DNA from: CAKSQF01 sp051867925
GTDB taxonomy: Bacteria; Bacillota; Clostridia; Oscillospirales; CAG-272
Length of the DNA stretch: 21,156 nucleotides
Reading direction: 5' to 3'
Assembly (NCBI GenBank): GCA_051867925.1
Contig: JBJDZI010000025.1
Location: 1 to 21,156, forward strand
Positions 14,817-21,156 of the stretch are shown here, piece after piece. The notes beneath the pieces are model-generated. The model did no database searches, was not told where the DNA came from, and was given only the letters and a program-made list of their open reading frames with translations. The translations under genes and the position numbers were made by a program. Position 1 is the first letter of the stretch. Each line of letters starts with the position of its first letter.

Positions 14817-14829
14817 AATGCAATTGAAT

Positions 14830-17800
14830 TCAAATCATAAATCTGATGTAGCGGTACCAGATTCGTTTATGGAAGGGAAGATGGGGGTATTCCGAATCAA
14901 TCAGCGCACGCAGATAGGTGCCCAGCGTTTCCAGTTCGGCACGCGTCAGCGCACGACCGAACTCCTGCTTTTGCATCAGCTCCATGATCTCGGCAAAAGT
15001 GTTGGGCAAAAGCGCAAGTCTTGCATGACGGCGGAGCTGTCGTGCGGTGGGATCCACAGGCATCGCATCCACTCTGCGGGCAAATTCACTCGGCAATTCT
15101 CCCTGATTGGGTCGATTGCCCAGGATGCCGTGAATCTCGAAAATACTGTCACAAAGCACGCCCGCCACCCGATCAAAGTCGGATTTCTCCTCAAACGTGC
15201 CGTAAATCGACCGCTCGATGAAGTAAGCGCGCCCATCGGAGACCTTTTTGGCTCGTTTGTACTGCCACAGGAGCAGTAACGCCATCGCCGCCACAATCAC
15301 CAGCCCAATAGCAATCCGAAGCAGTTGCCCGGGATCCAGATCGTTTGCAACGGTAGGACCCTGCTCCTCTTCAGTCACCTCGCTCACGGGAGCAGTCGTC
15401 GTTACGGGAGTCGTCACGGTCGTATGGGACGGAGTGGTCACGGGAGGTGTCACCGTAGTATTCTCGCCGGGCGCGCTCTCGTCATCTGCCACATAATACA
15501 CATCCTCGTAATAGATCGGGGTTGCCTCGTAGGTTCTCCAGCCCAGACCCTCAATGTATACCTCCACCCAAGCGTGGGCGGCGGTGTCACGGACGTTGGA
15601 GACGTATTCCAGCTCGCCACCCTCGTTGATGTTGGAGTTCATATTGCTCGCCACATATCCCTGCACGTAGCGCGCAGGAATGCCCGCCGCCCGCAGAAGC
15701 AGAGTCGCCGCAGAGGCAAACTGCACGCAATAGCCGTCCTTGGTTTCCAGCAGGAAGGTATCCAGCGCGCTTGCGTCCGGATTCACAGGTTTGGTAGGCG
15801 TGTAGGTGTAAGCGTAATGTTCTGCCAGATAGTCGATCACCGCCATCACCCGATCGTGTGTAGTATCGGCAGATTCCAGCCCGGGAGCGATCTGCTCCAG
15901 AATTTGCCGGATTCCCTCGCTTTGGGTGGGGTAATCCAGATAATTCTCCCGAACGTAGTCGCTATATTCTCTCACCAGCCGAACGTAACGGCTGTACCAG
16001 CGGGCGCGGGCGTTTGCGTTCAACGACAGATAATACTCCAGCGCACCGGTGGAAAATTCGGTCAGTCCCGCCTCATCCAGCAGAGCGCGGAACCCGCTCA
16101 CCGCCTCTTCGTTGCCGATGGAAGGCTTTTGTTGCAGCTGACTGACGTATTGGCAAAGCAGTTTGTAATACTGCACCTCGCGCTCCGCCTCTTCTGCATA
16201 GCCCGCCGTGTAATAAGAGGGCATGATCGCTGCGGCGGTGTAGGATTTCACCAGATTGAACCAGCCCGAGGTCAGCATACCGTCGGCATGGATGCTGTAC
16301 CCCTCGCCGTACACCTCGTTTTGGGTGCCGAGTTCCAGCAGCCCCAGAGGGGAAGCGTAGGCAGAAGGCAGGACGAAGAGCTGTCCCGAGTTGTTGATAT
16401 ACTCAATATCTACAAATGCCGCCGAGTAGCCGAATTTCAGATTGGCTTCGTAGCCGTTTTTCTGAAACGTACCGTCGGAAAGTGTGGGAGCGAGCAGGGA
16501 ATACAGGTCAAACGTCACCTGATCGCCGGTAAAGCCCCGACTCTCAGAGGTAAGCTCCTGCATCATTTGGCTGTATTCCGTGGAATCCAGCACCAGCCAA
16601 TCGTCGGTTTTGTAGTCGTAATCACCGCCGATCCAGGAGCGCAGATAAACGGAATGCTTGGCAGGCGAGGTCACCTTGAACAGCACCACGTTTTCGAACT
16701 CCACGTCTTCCAATTTATTAGAAGTCCGCTCGTTCAGCGTATTCATTTTATTGTACGCGGGATTTCCCCCTGTCAGGATGGTGGTGACATACATCCGCGC
16801 CTGTTTGATGGGATCGGCGATAAACTTGATCTCCCCCCAACGCTCCTTGACCGTAGCCGCAGGCAGAGCGACGATCGCCAGTGCCAATACACCCGCCAGC
16901 GCCGCAGAATAGCCGGAGTAAGCCCGGGATTTACGGGAGTGCTTGTGGGCTTTGTAGGTCTTATCATACGCCGCCAGCACCGCCGCGGAGCAAAGTCCCG
17001 CCAGTACGCAGGCGATGCCCCAGTTGGTCTGGCACAGATTGTAGGTAAAGCAGACAGCGCACAGTCCGCCGCCCAGCACCACCATCGGGATCAGACGGGT
17101 TCGTTTCGCCGAGAAAGCGGCAAAAATCAGAGCAAAGACGGTTGCCAGCGCAAAGACGCCGCCGTACACCAAAAGCTCCTCCTGCGACAGTCCGAATCCC
17201 CCGGGCAGTCCGCCCAGATAGGGAAGCGTGATGCTGGCAGATGCGGCAAATCCCGCCTCGGTCAGACGGAACATCATGGCGTTGAAGACTGCCTCCACGC
17301 CCGAAACATAGAAGGTCAGCGGGTTGCCAGCCTGCCAGAAGAAGAGTCCCACCCAAGCAGCCAGCAAGCCGAAGCCTGCCAGCGTAAACCATTTTCCGAT
17401 GAAGATCATCGAAAAAGCGGAAACCATCGCCACGCAGTAAGCCAGCAGGGGCAGAGCGCTCACCTCGGTCAGCGTGAAAGCGTCACAGAATAGCCACAGC
17501 ACACCGAACAGCGAAAATCCGATGGAGAAGAAGCGGAGAAAGTAGCCGATAGGCTGAGAGAAGGCAAATCCCTGCATCATTTTGGGATCATACAGCACGA
17601 AACGGTACCGTTTCGCCTCTTTTTTCTTTCGTTTAGCTTCTTTTTTCTCGGCTTTCCGAAGTTTTTTCAGCCGTCGTTTTTCCTCTTCTTTCGCCTTCGA
17701 AGAGACCGCAGAAGGCGGAACCGCAGGTTCCATGGAAGGCTCCGGAGCAGATTCCCGAGTCTGCTCCCTTGCAAGCGCATCCGAAGCCGACTCGGGGACG

Positions 17801-17877
17801 GGAGCGGCAGACGCGCCGTCCTTCAGCGATGCCTCCAGTTCCAGCATGGGATCAATCTTTCGTTTCTTCTTACCCAA
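14830..17877 (-). CDS. Membrane-anchored transglutaminase-like protein (TgpA-type)
   Basis: A 1015-aa protein. A charged cytoplasmic N-terminus (about 1-95, with a Lys/Arg run near 67-92) precedes several membrane segments (about 105-345), a large extracellular region, a transglutaminase-like domain, a Thr/Pro-rich linker, one membrane helix (about 875-900) and a cytoplasmic tail. The papain-like triad is visible: Cys717 in DGYCVQFAS, His768 in AHAWVEVY and Glu784 in TYEATP, where many members have Asp. The start is TTG, supported by a perfect AGGAGG 10 nt upstream, and it overlaps the DUF58 stop by 8 nt. It belongs to the moxR-DUF58-transglutaminase module. The reaction and substrate are not known. 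Confidence 0.92.
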   Translation of the reverse strand: MGKKKRKIDPMLELEASLKDGASAAPVPESASDALAREQTRESAPEPSMEPAVPPSAVSSKAKEEEKRRLKKLRKAEKKEAKRKKKEAKRYRFVLYDPKMMQGFAFSQPIGYFLRFFSIGFSLFGVLWLFCDAFTLTEVSALPLLAYCVAMVSAFSMIFIGKWFTLAGFGLLAAWVGLFFWQAGNPLTFYVSGVEAVFNAMMFRLTEAGFAASASITLPYLGGLPGGFGLSQEELLVYGGVFALATVFALIFAAFSAKRTRLIPMVVLGGGLCAVCFTYNLCQTNWGIACVLAGLCSAAVLAAYDKTYKAHKHSRKSRAYSGYSAALAGVLALAIVALPAATVKERWGEIKFIADPIKQARMYVTTILTGGNPAYNKMNTLNERTSNKLEDVEFENVVLFKVTSPAKHSVYLRSWIGGDYDYKTDDWLVLDSTEYSQMMQELTSESRGFTGDQVTFDLYSLLAPTLSDGTFQKNGYEANLKFGYSAAFVDIEYINNSGQLFVLPSAYASPLGLLELGTQNEVYGEGYSIHADGMLTSGWFNLVKSYTAAAIMPSYYTAGYAEEAEREVQYYKLLCQYVSQLQQKPSIGNEEAVSGFRALLDEAGLTEFSTGALEYYLSLNANARARWYSRYVRLVREYSDYVRENYLDYPTQSEGIRQILEQIAPGLESADTTHDRVMAVIDYLAEHYAYTYTPTKPVNPDASALDTFLLETKDGYCVQFASAATLLLRAAGIPARYVQGYVASNMNSNINEGGELEYVSNVRDTAAHAWVEVYIEGLGWRTYEATPIYYEDVYYVADDESAPGENTTVTPPVTTPSHTTVTTPVTTTAPVSEVTEEEQGPTVANDLDPGQLLRIAIGLVIVAAMALLLLWQYKRAKKVSDGRAYFIERSIYGTFEEKSDFDRVAGVLCDSIFEIHGILGNRPNQGELPSEFARRVDAMPVDPTARQLRRHARLALLPNTFAEIMELMQKQEFGRALTRAELETLGTYLRALIDSEYPHLPFHKRIWYRYIRFMI

Positions 17878-19219
17878 GATCGGTCACCTCCTCCCGAGAG
17901 AGTACCGTCTCCCGCAGATCGTGGACGGTGATGCCGTGACGGAGCAGTTCGTCCCGATAAGCCTCCACGCCAGAAAGATATGCGGCGCGAGCAGAGGGTG
18001 AGATCTGCTCGTAAGGCTCGAAGGTGTAAACCTCCTGCTTTGCCCCTGCGGGCAGTTCCATGGCGCAGATCGCCGCGGTCAGACGGTCGTCGAGACCGCC
18101 CGCCACGTAGGCGAAGGTTGCGCCGTCGAAATTATCCTCCATCAGATTGGCAAGATCGGCAATACCGTACGCCGTTTGGGTGATGGGTGCGGTGGCAAAC
18201 AAGCGGAAAATCTGATCCAGATCGCTCTCGGTATACAGACGGAACGCACAGCGATCGTCCACACCGCGGGCGTCAAACCACACCAGTGTAACGGTCTGCC
18301 CGCCCTGCCGGAGTGCCTTCAGCGCAAGAGCGAGGGCACCCTCCACCACACCGTCGGTGGCGTATTCGTTGATGTCGGGCAAAAAACGGCGATCGGCAGT
18401 GTCGTACCGCAGAGCGGTATCCACAAACAGGAAGGTTTGCCGATCGGCATTTCGGGCGTGCTGACGCACCATCAGATCCTGCGTTTTACTCGACAGTTTC
18501 CAGTGCACCGAGCGAAGGCTGTCGCCCGGCTGATAGCCGCGAATGTCGGACACCTCGGTATTGTCCTGACCGCTCAGAAGAACCACCGTCTCGGTCTCCT
18601 CCTGCCGGCTGTCGCCGCCGCTTTCCACAGGCAGGGACAACCTGCGGGGAACCACGAACAGTTCCCGGAACATATCCAGTCTCGCCCGATAGCGGAACAG
18701 ACGGAAGAAATCGTAAAAGCAAAGTTCGCTGACGCCGATCTCGTAGGCACCGCGATAGGCAAACGCAAGCGTTTTTTCGATGACGTAATTGCCAAATGGG
18801 ATCAGCGACAGTTTGGTTTTTTGGCTGACGCAACGCACCGCGTCATCGGAAGGAACGGTGATCACCGCCTCCACGAAGGGGAAAGGGAGGGGCGATTCGT
18901 TGGACAAGGTCAGCGAAAAGTCCACCGGCGAATGTTTTTCCGCTTCCTGCGCGGAAACATTCAGATAGAGTTTGACGCAATGCACCTCGATCAGCAGATA
19001 AAGCAAAGAGAGTAGGGGCAAAAACAGCACGAACAGGAAGATGACTCCCGAAATGGGCGAGAGCAACACCTGGGTAAAGACCAGCGCAAAGGCAATCAGG
19101 ATCAGATAGAGCCAAAAGTTGCGCCGGGGGAAGAAAGCCGGCTGAACGAACTCTCTGTTTTTGATTTTTCGGAGAACCGACAGGATCAATCTGCCGCAGT
19201 TTTGCAGAAAGGGTTTCAC
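17870..19219 (-). CDS. DUF58-domain membrane protein
   Basis: A 449-aa protein with two adjacent hydrophobic segments near the N-terminus (about 32-85) and a DUF58 domain. Its signature reads GYQPGDSLRSVHWKLSS, close to the family's Y.PGD..R.I.WK pattern. DUF58 proteins resemble VWA-type folds and are found with MoxR ATPases, which may chaperone them or insert metal. That role is family-based inference. The start is GTG, sharing bases with the moxR stop (GTGA), which indicates translational coupling. Its 3' end overlaps the transglutaminase start by 8 nt. Confidence 0.92.
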   Translation of the reverse strand: MKPFLQNCGRLILSVLRKIKNREFVQPAFFPRRNFWLYLILIAFALVFTQVLLSPISGVIFLFVLFLPLLSLLYLLIEVHCVKLYLNVSAQEAEKHSPVDFSLTLSNESPLPFPFVEAVITVPSDDAVRCVSQKTKLSLIPFGNYVIEKTLAFAYRGAYEIGVSELCFYDFFRLFRYRARLDMFRELFVVPRRLSLPVESGGDSRQEETETVVLLSGQDNTEVSDIRGYQPGDSLRSVHWKLSSKTQDLMVRQHARNADRQTFLFVDTALRYDTADRRFLPDINEYATDGVVEGALALALKALRQGGQTVTLVWFDARGVDDRCAFRLYTESDLDQIFRLFATAPITQTAYGIADLANLMEDNFDGATFAYVAGGLDDRLTAAICAMELPAGAKQEVYTFEPYEQISPSARAAYLSGVEAYRDELLRHGITVHDLRETVLSREEVTDLG

Positions 19220-20208
19220 GCCTGATCACGACTGCCCCGGAAAGGGATCGGGGTCTTGAGCGAGATCTCCTGCAGGATGCCCTCGGGCGTGGTCCGAGCC
19301 AATTTTGCCTCTTGAGTCAGAACCAAACGGTGCGCAACCGACCGAACAAAGACCGCCTTCACATCATCGGGAAGGACGTACTCTCTGCCCTGCATCACGG
19401 CGTACGCCTGCGCCATTCGCATCACCGCCAAGGACGCACGGGGAGATGCACCGCGGGCAATGCCGCTGTGCTTCCGGGTGGCGGAGATCAGCGAAACCAC
19501 GTAGCGGCAGATCTCGGGATCCACCGTGGCATCGGCTGCCATCCGACGCATTTTGGCGATACCCTCCACATCGGTCACCGCCTGCACCTTGTCCAGCGGA
19601 TTTACGCCGCGGCGCGCCATCAGAATGTCCGCCTCCTGCTCCTCGGTAGGATAGCCCATGGACAGTTTCAGCGCGAAACGGTCCAGCTGTGCCTCGGGCA
19701 GAGGATAAGTACCCACGAAGCCGTGAGGGTTCTGGGTGGCAATGACCATAAAAGGGCTCGGAAGCGGATAGGTCGTGCCGTCCACAGTGACCTTACCCTC
19801 CTCCATCGCCTCCAGAAGGGCGGACTGCGTCTTGGGAGAAGCGCGGTTGATCTCGTCACCCAGAAGCAGATTGCACATCACCAGTCCCTCGCGAAACTCG
19901 AACTGCTCGGTCTGGCGGTTGTAGATATTGAAGCCGGTGATGTCCGACGCCATAATGTCGGGCGTAAACTGGGCGCGCTTAAAGGACAGCCCCGCCGCCT
20001 TCGCCAGTGCACCTGCCAGCGTAGTCTTTCCCACGCCGGGGACGTCTTCGATCAGCACGTGAGCACCCGCCAGCATGGCACAGACCAGCAGACGGATCTC
20101 GTTGTGCTTACCGACCACAACCTTCTCCACCTCTTCGATCAGACGGGCGGCAAGAGTTGTGGTCTCAATACGGTCAAAAGTTTGGCTCATTTTGTCAAGA
20201 TTGCTCAT
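19216..20208 (-). CDS. MoxR-family AAA+ ATPase
   Basis: A 330-aa AAA+ ATPase of the MoxR group, thought to act as a chaperone for partner VWA/DUF58 proteins. Walker A is PGVGKTT (57-63), Walker B LLLGDEINRA (Asp118, Glu119), and the sensor-1 region is VIATQNP (Asn160). A C-terminal lid contains GASPRASLAVMRMAQAYA. The ATG at 20208 follows GGAGG by 6 nt. The longer frame to 20361 includes the promoter and is rejected. It is the first gene of the three-gene overlapping operon, driven by the promoter at 20254-20282. Confidence 0.95.
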   Translation of the reverse strand: MSNLDKMSQTFDRIETTTLAARLIEEVEKVVVGKHNEIRLLVCAMLAGAHVLIEDVPGVGKTTLAGALAKAAGLSFKRAQFTPDIMASDITGFNIYNRQTEQFEFREGLVMCNLLLGDEINRASPKTQSALLEAMEEGKVTVDGTTYPLPSPFMVIATQNPHGFVGTYPLPEAQLDRFALKLSMGYPTEEQEADILMARRGVNPLDKVQAVTDVEGIAKMRRMAADATVDPEICRYVVSLISATRKHSGIARGASPRASLAVMRMAQAYAVMQGREYVLPDDVKAVFVRSVAHRLVLTQEAKLARTTPEGILQEISLKTPIPFRGSRDQA

Positions 20209-20253
20209 GAAGATTCCTCCGTTTTGGAAAAAATGCTTAATTTCGATAGGTAC

Positions 20254-20282
20254 ATTATAGCACAAACCCAATCCCAAATCAA
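20254..20282 (-). promoter_or_regulatory. Promoter of the moxR-DUF58-transglutaminase operon
   Basis: Minus strand: -35 TTGATT (20282-20277), 17-nt spacer, -10 TATAAT (20259-20254) with a TG one base before it (extended -10). Confidence 0.75.
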
Positions 20283-20380
20283 GAAGGACGGGCGGGTTTT
20301 TGTGAACGCGCCGTAGACAGTCGATGAATTTTATGTAAACTGCATTTTGCAAAACCCGCAAACAAAAAGCGCAAAACCAC

Positions 20381-20409
20381 TTGACAGCAGACCGGAAACG
20401 TGGTAAAAT
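20381..20409 (+). promoter_or_regulatory. Consensus sigma-A promoter of the tRNA-Ser locus
   Basis: Perfect -35 TTGACA (20381-20386), 17-nt spacer, -10 TAAAAT (20404-20409). The predicted start is near 20416. The first downstream element is the truncated tRNA, and the intact tRNA lies about 250 nt downstream. Confidence 0.8.
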
Positions 20410-20469
20410 AATGTGGCGCAGAGTAGATCTCCGGGAAAATCTCCGAGAACCCTCTCGCCAACCGAATCC

Positions 20470-20510
20470 GGAGGGTTATCGAAGCGGTCATAACGAGGCG
20501 GTCTTGAAAA
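20470..20510 (+). pseudogene. Truncated 5' half of tRNA-Ser
   Basis: These 41 bases match the first 41 positions of the intact tRNA at 20662, with two differences in the acceptor/position-8 region, then full identity through the D-arm, anticodon stem and anticodon loop (CTTGAAA). Identity stops after TGAAAA, where the intact gene continues CCGTTT and this copy continues TTTGCG. There is no 3' half. Upstream AACCCTC (20448-20454) can pair with GAGGGTT (20471-20477). Confidence 0.85.
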
Positions 20511-20661
20511 TTTGCGAGCAATGCAGACGCAAATATCTCGAAAAGCCTTGTAAACACTGACTTTTTCGGCACTCCAAAAGCAGCACAAAAGCGCATTTCT
20601 AAAAGAATTTCTAAAACAATTGAATAACCGATGATTTCTGTCGAAAGACAGTTTCATAAAT
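20511..20661 (+). other. 150-bp spacer between the tRNA half and the intact tRNA
   Basis: No gene is supported. It holds a 6-bp stem TTTGCG/CGCAAA (20511-20533) and a small GAAA-tetraloop hairpin CTGTC/GACAG (20638-20651) just before the tRNA. No promoter of its own was seen immediately upstream of the tRNA. Confidence 0.5.
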
Positions 20662-20750
20662 GGAGAGGTATCGAAGCGGTCATAACGAGGCGGTCTTGAA
20701 AACCGTTTGGGGGCAACCCCACAAGGGTTCGAATCCCTTCCTCTCCGCCA
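20662..20750 (+). tRNA. tRNA-Ser (anticodon UGA)
   Basis: A complete type II tRNA with encoded CCA. Acceptor GGAGAGG pairs with CCTCTCC (20740-20746), G discriminator, CCA at 20748-20750. The anticodon stem GCGGT/ACCGT encloses CTTGAAA, giving anticodon UGA for UCN codons. The long variable arm GGGG-CAA-CCCC marks a serine tRNA, and the T-arm is AAGGG-TTCGAAT-CCCTT. Confidence 0.97.
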
Positions 20751-20751
20751 C

Positions 20752-20800
20752 GAAAGAACGAACTTTTGTCTACCAAGACAAGGTTCGTTCTTTCTTCATT
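20752..20800 (+). terminator. Terminator of the tRNA-Ser transcript
   Basis: A stem of about 19 bp (20752-20771 with 20776-20794, one irregularity) starts one base after the CCA end and is followed by T-rich sequence. Confidence 0.85.
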
Positions 20801-20855
20801 TTCGGGAGAAAAAACGCCATAATAGGCAGAAATACGGGTAAAAAGTGACTATATG

Positions 20856-20897
20856 GAGCGTCGGAGCGGTCAAAAAGACTACACCGACGCTCTTTTT
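20856..20897 (+). terminator. Second plus-strand terminator downstream of the tRNA
   Basis: A perfect 9-bp stem GAGCGTCGG / CCGACGCTC (20856-20864 with 20884-20892), then TTTTTG. No gene ends directly before it. It may back up the tRNA terminator or belong to a lost or unrecognised small RNA. The rest of 20898-21028 shows no gene. Confidence 0.8.
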
Positions 20898-21028
20898 GTG
20901 TTTGTGGGGCTGGTTTCGGGCGGCATACTTAAGTTCGTTGTTTGCCTCGATAAAGGACAAACAAAAGGTGGACATTGGGAGATTTGAACGCAAAAATCAG
21001 CAAGAAACGAAAAGAAGCACGATTTTGT

Positions 21029-21080
21029 GCGCCAATTCTATTGAAAAAATCACAAATTGGTGCTATACTTATTAGGTATA
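21029..21080 (+). promoter_or_regulatory. Promoter and operator-like inverted repeats before the last gene
   Basis: -35 TTGAAA (21041-21046), 17-nt spacer, -10 TATACT (21064-21069). An inverted repeat GCGCCAATT (21029-21037) / AATTGGTGC (21055-21063) brackets the -35 and spacer, and TATAC/GTATA (21064-21068, 21076-21080) brackets the start region. This arrangement suggests a repressor or autoregulated operator. Confidence 0.6.
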
Positions 21081-21118
21081 ACTATCACCATTTGTAGGAA
21101 ACCAGTGGAGGTGGGCTA

Positions 21119-21156
21119 ATGGCGAAAGAAAACAGCCAGAAGATCAAACTGCTGAA
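21119..21156 (+). CDS. Start of a probable WYL-domain transcriptional regulator (partial)
   Basis: The ATG at 21119 follows GGAGGTGG, and the frame stays open to the window edge, reading MAKENSQKIKLL. That N-terminus resembles the winged-helix start of clostridial WYL-domain regulators (NQKLKLLYL-type). With 12 residues this is only a resemblance. The operator-like promoter upstream is consistent with an autoregulated transcription factor. Confidence 0.45.
   Translation, partial: MAKENSQKIKLL

Noticed and set aside
15325..17493. 722-codon plus-strand ORF opposite the transglutaminase gene
   Set aside because: The minus-strand gene has recognisable domains, a Shine-Dalgarno and operon overlap. 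The antisense frame has none and is open only through codon bias.
20292..20359. GCGGGTTTT / AAAACCCGC inverted repeat between the moxR and tRNA promoters
   Set aside because: The arms are about 50 nt apart with no U-tract or promoter overlap, so I cannot assign a role.
20853..20987. 44-codon ORF starting MERRSGQKDYTDALF
   Set aside because: It has no Shine-Dalgarno and runs through a perfect terminator hairpin, so it is probably a chance reading frame.

Overview
The window looks like a chromosomal segment from a spore-forming member of the Clostridia, most like the gut Oscillospiraceae/Ruminococcaceae. This is inferred from gene content only. It carries a full-length SpoIIE, a noc/parA/parB block with two perfect 16-bp parS sites (normally close to oriC in Firmicutes), moderately GC-rich coding sequence, consensus sigma-A promoters and strong Shine-Dalgarno sites. 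No plasmid, phage, IS or CRISPR genes were seen.

Layout. 1-212: a multi-hairpin repeat block. 213-1166 (-): a D-2-hydroxyacid dehydrogenase, divergent from prs (1380-2489, +). 2490-3412: a terminator and then a 293-bp tandem repeat array. 3413-5764 (-): spoIIE behind a probable Spo0A-controlled promoter. 6020-6295 (-): a 91-aa membrane protein with a Cys-rich acidic tail, back to back with an SGNH hydrolase (6435-7094, +), followed by an asparagine synthetase (7203-9053, +). 9147-9306: another repeat block. 9315-14350 (-): serS, parB, parA, a noc-like parB paralogue and an EamA transporter, transcribed EamA to serS. 14496-14829: a terminator plus a repeat block. 14830-20208 (-): an overlapping moxR / DUF58 / transglutaminase operon. 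20381-20800: a tRNA-Ser(UGA) locus with a duplicated 5' half. 21119-end: the start of a probable WYL-type regulator.

How the genes relate. ParA, ParB, the noc-like protein and the parS sites form the chromosome segregation and nucleoid organisation locus, with serS attached to its 3' end. SpoIIE is a sporulation phosphatase. The MoxR/DUF58/transglutaminase genes form a conserved membrane-associated module of unclear biochemical role. Prs, AsnB and the dehydrogenase are general metabolism.

The most unusual feature is a family of intergenic elements built from two or three hairpin modules. Four blocks each lie immediately 3' of a minus-strand stop codon, all in the same orientation relative to that gene, with paired changes in stems that keep the hairpins. 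One is expanded into a perfect 293-bp tandem repeat. The other notable features are the tRNA-Ser half-gene between promoter and intact tRNA, the charge-swapped ParB box of the noc-like protein, and an in-gene palindrome shared by asnB and the transporter gene.
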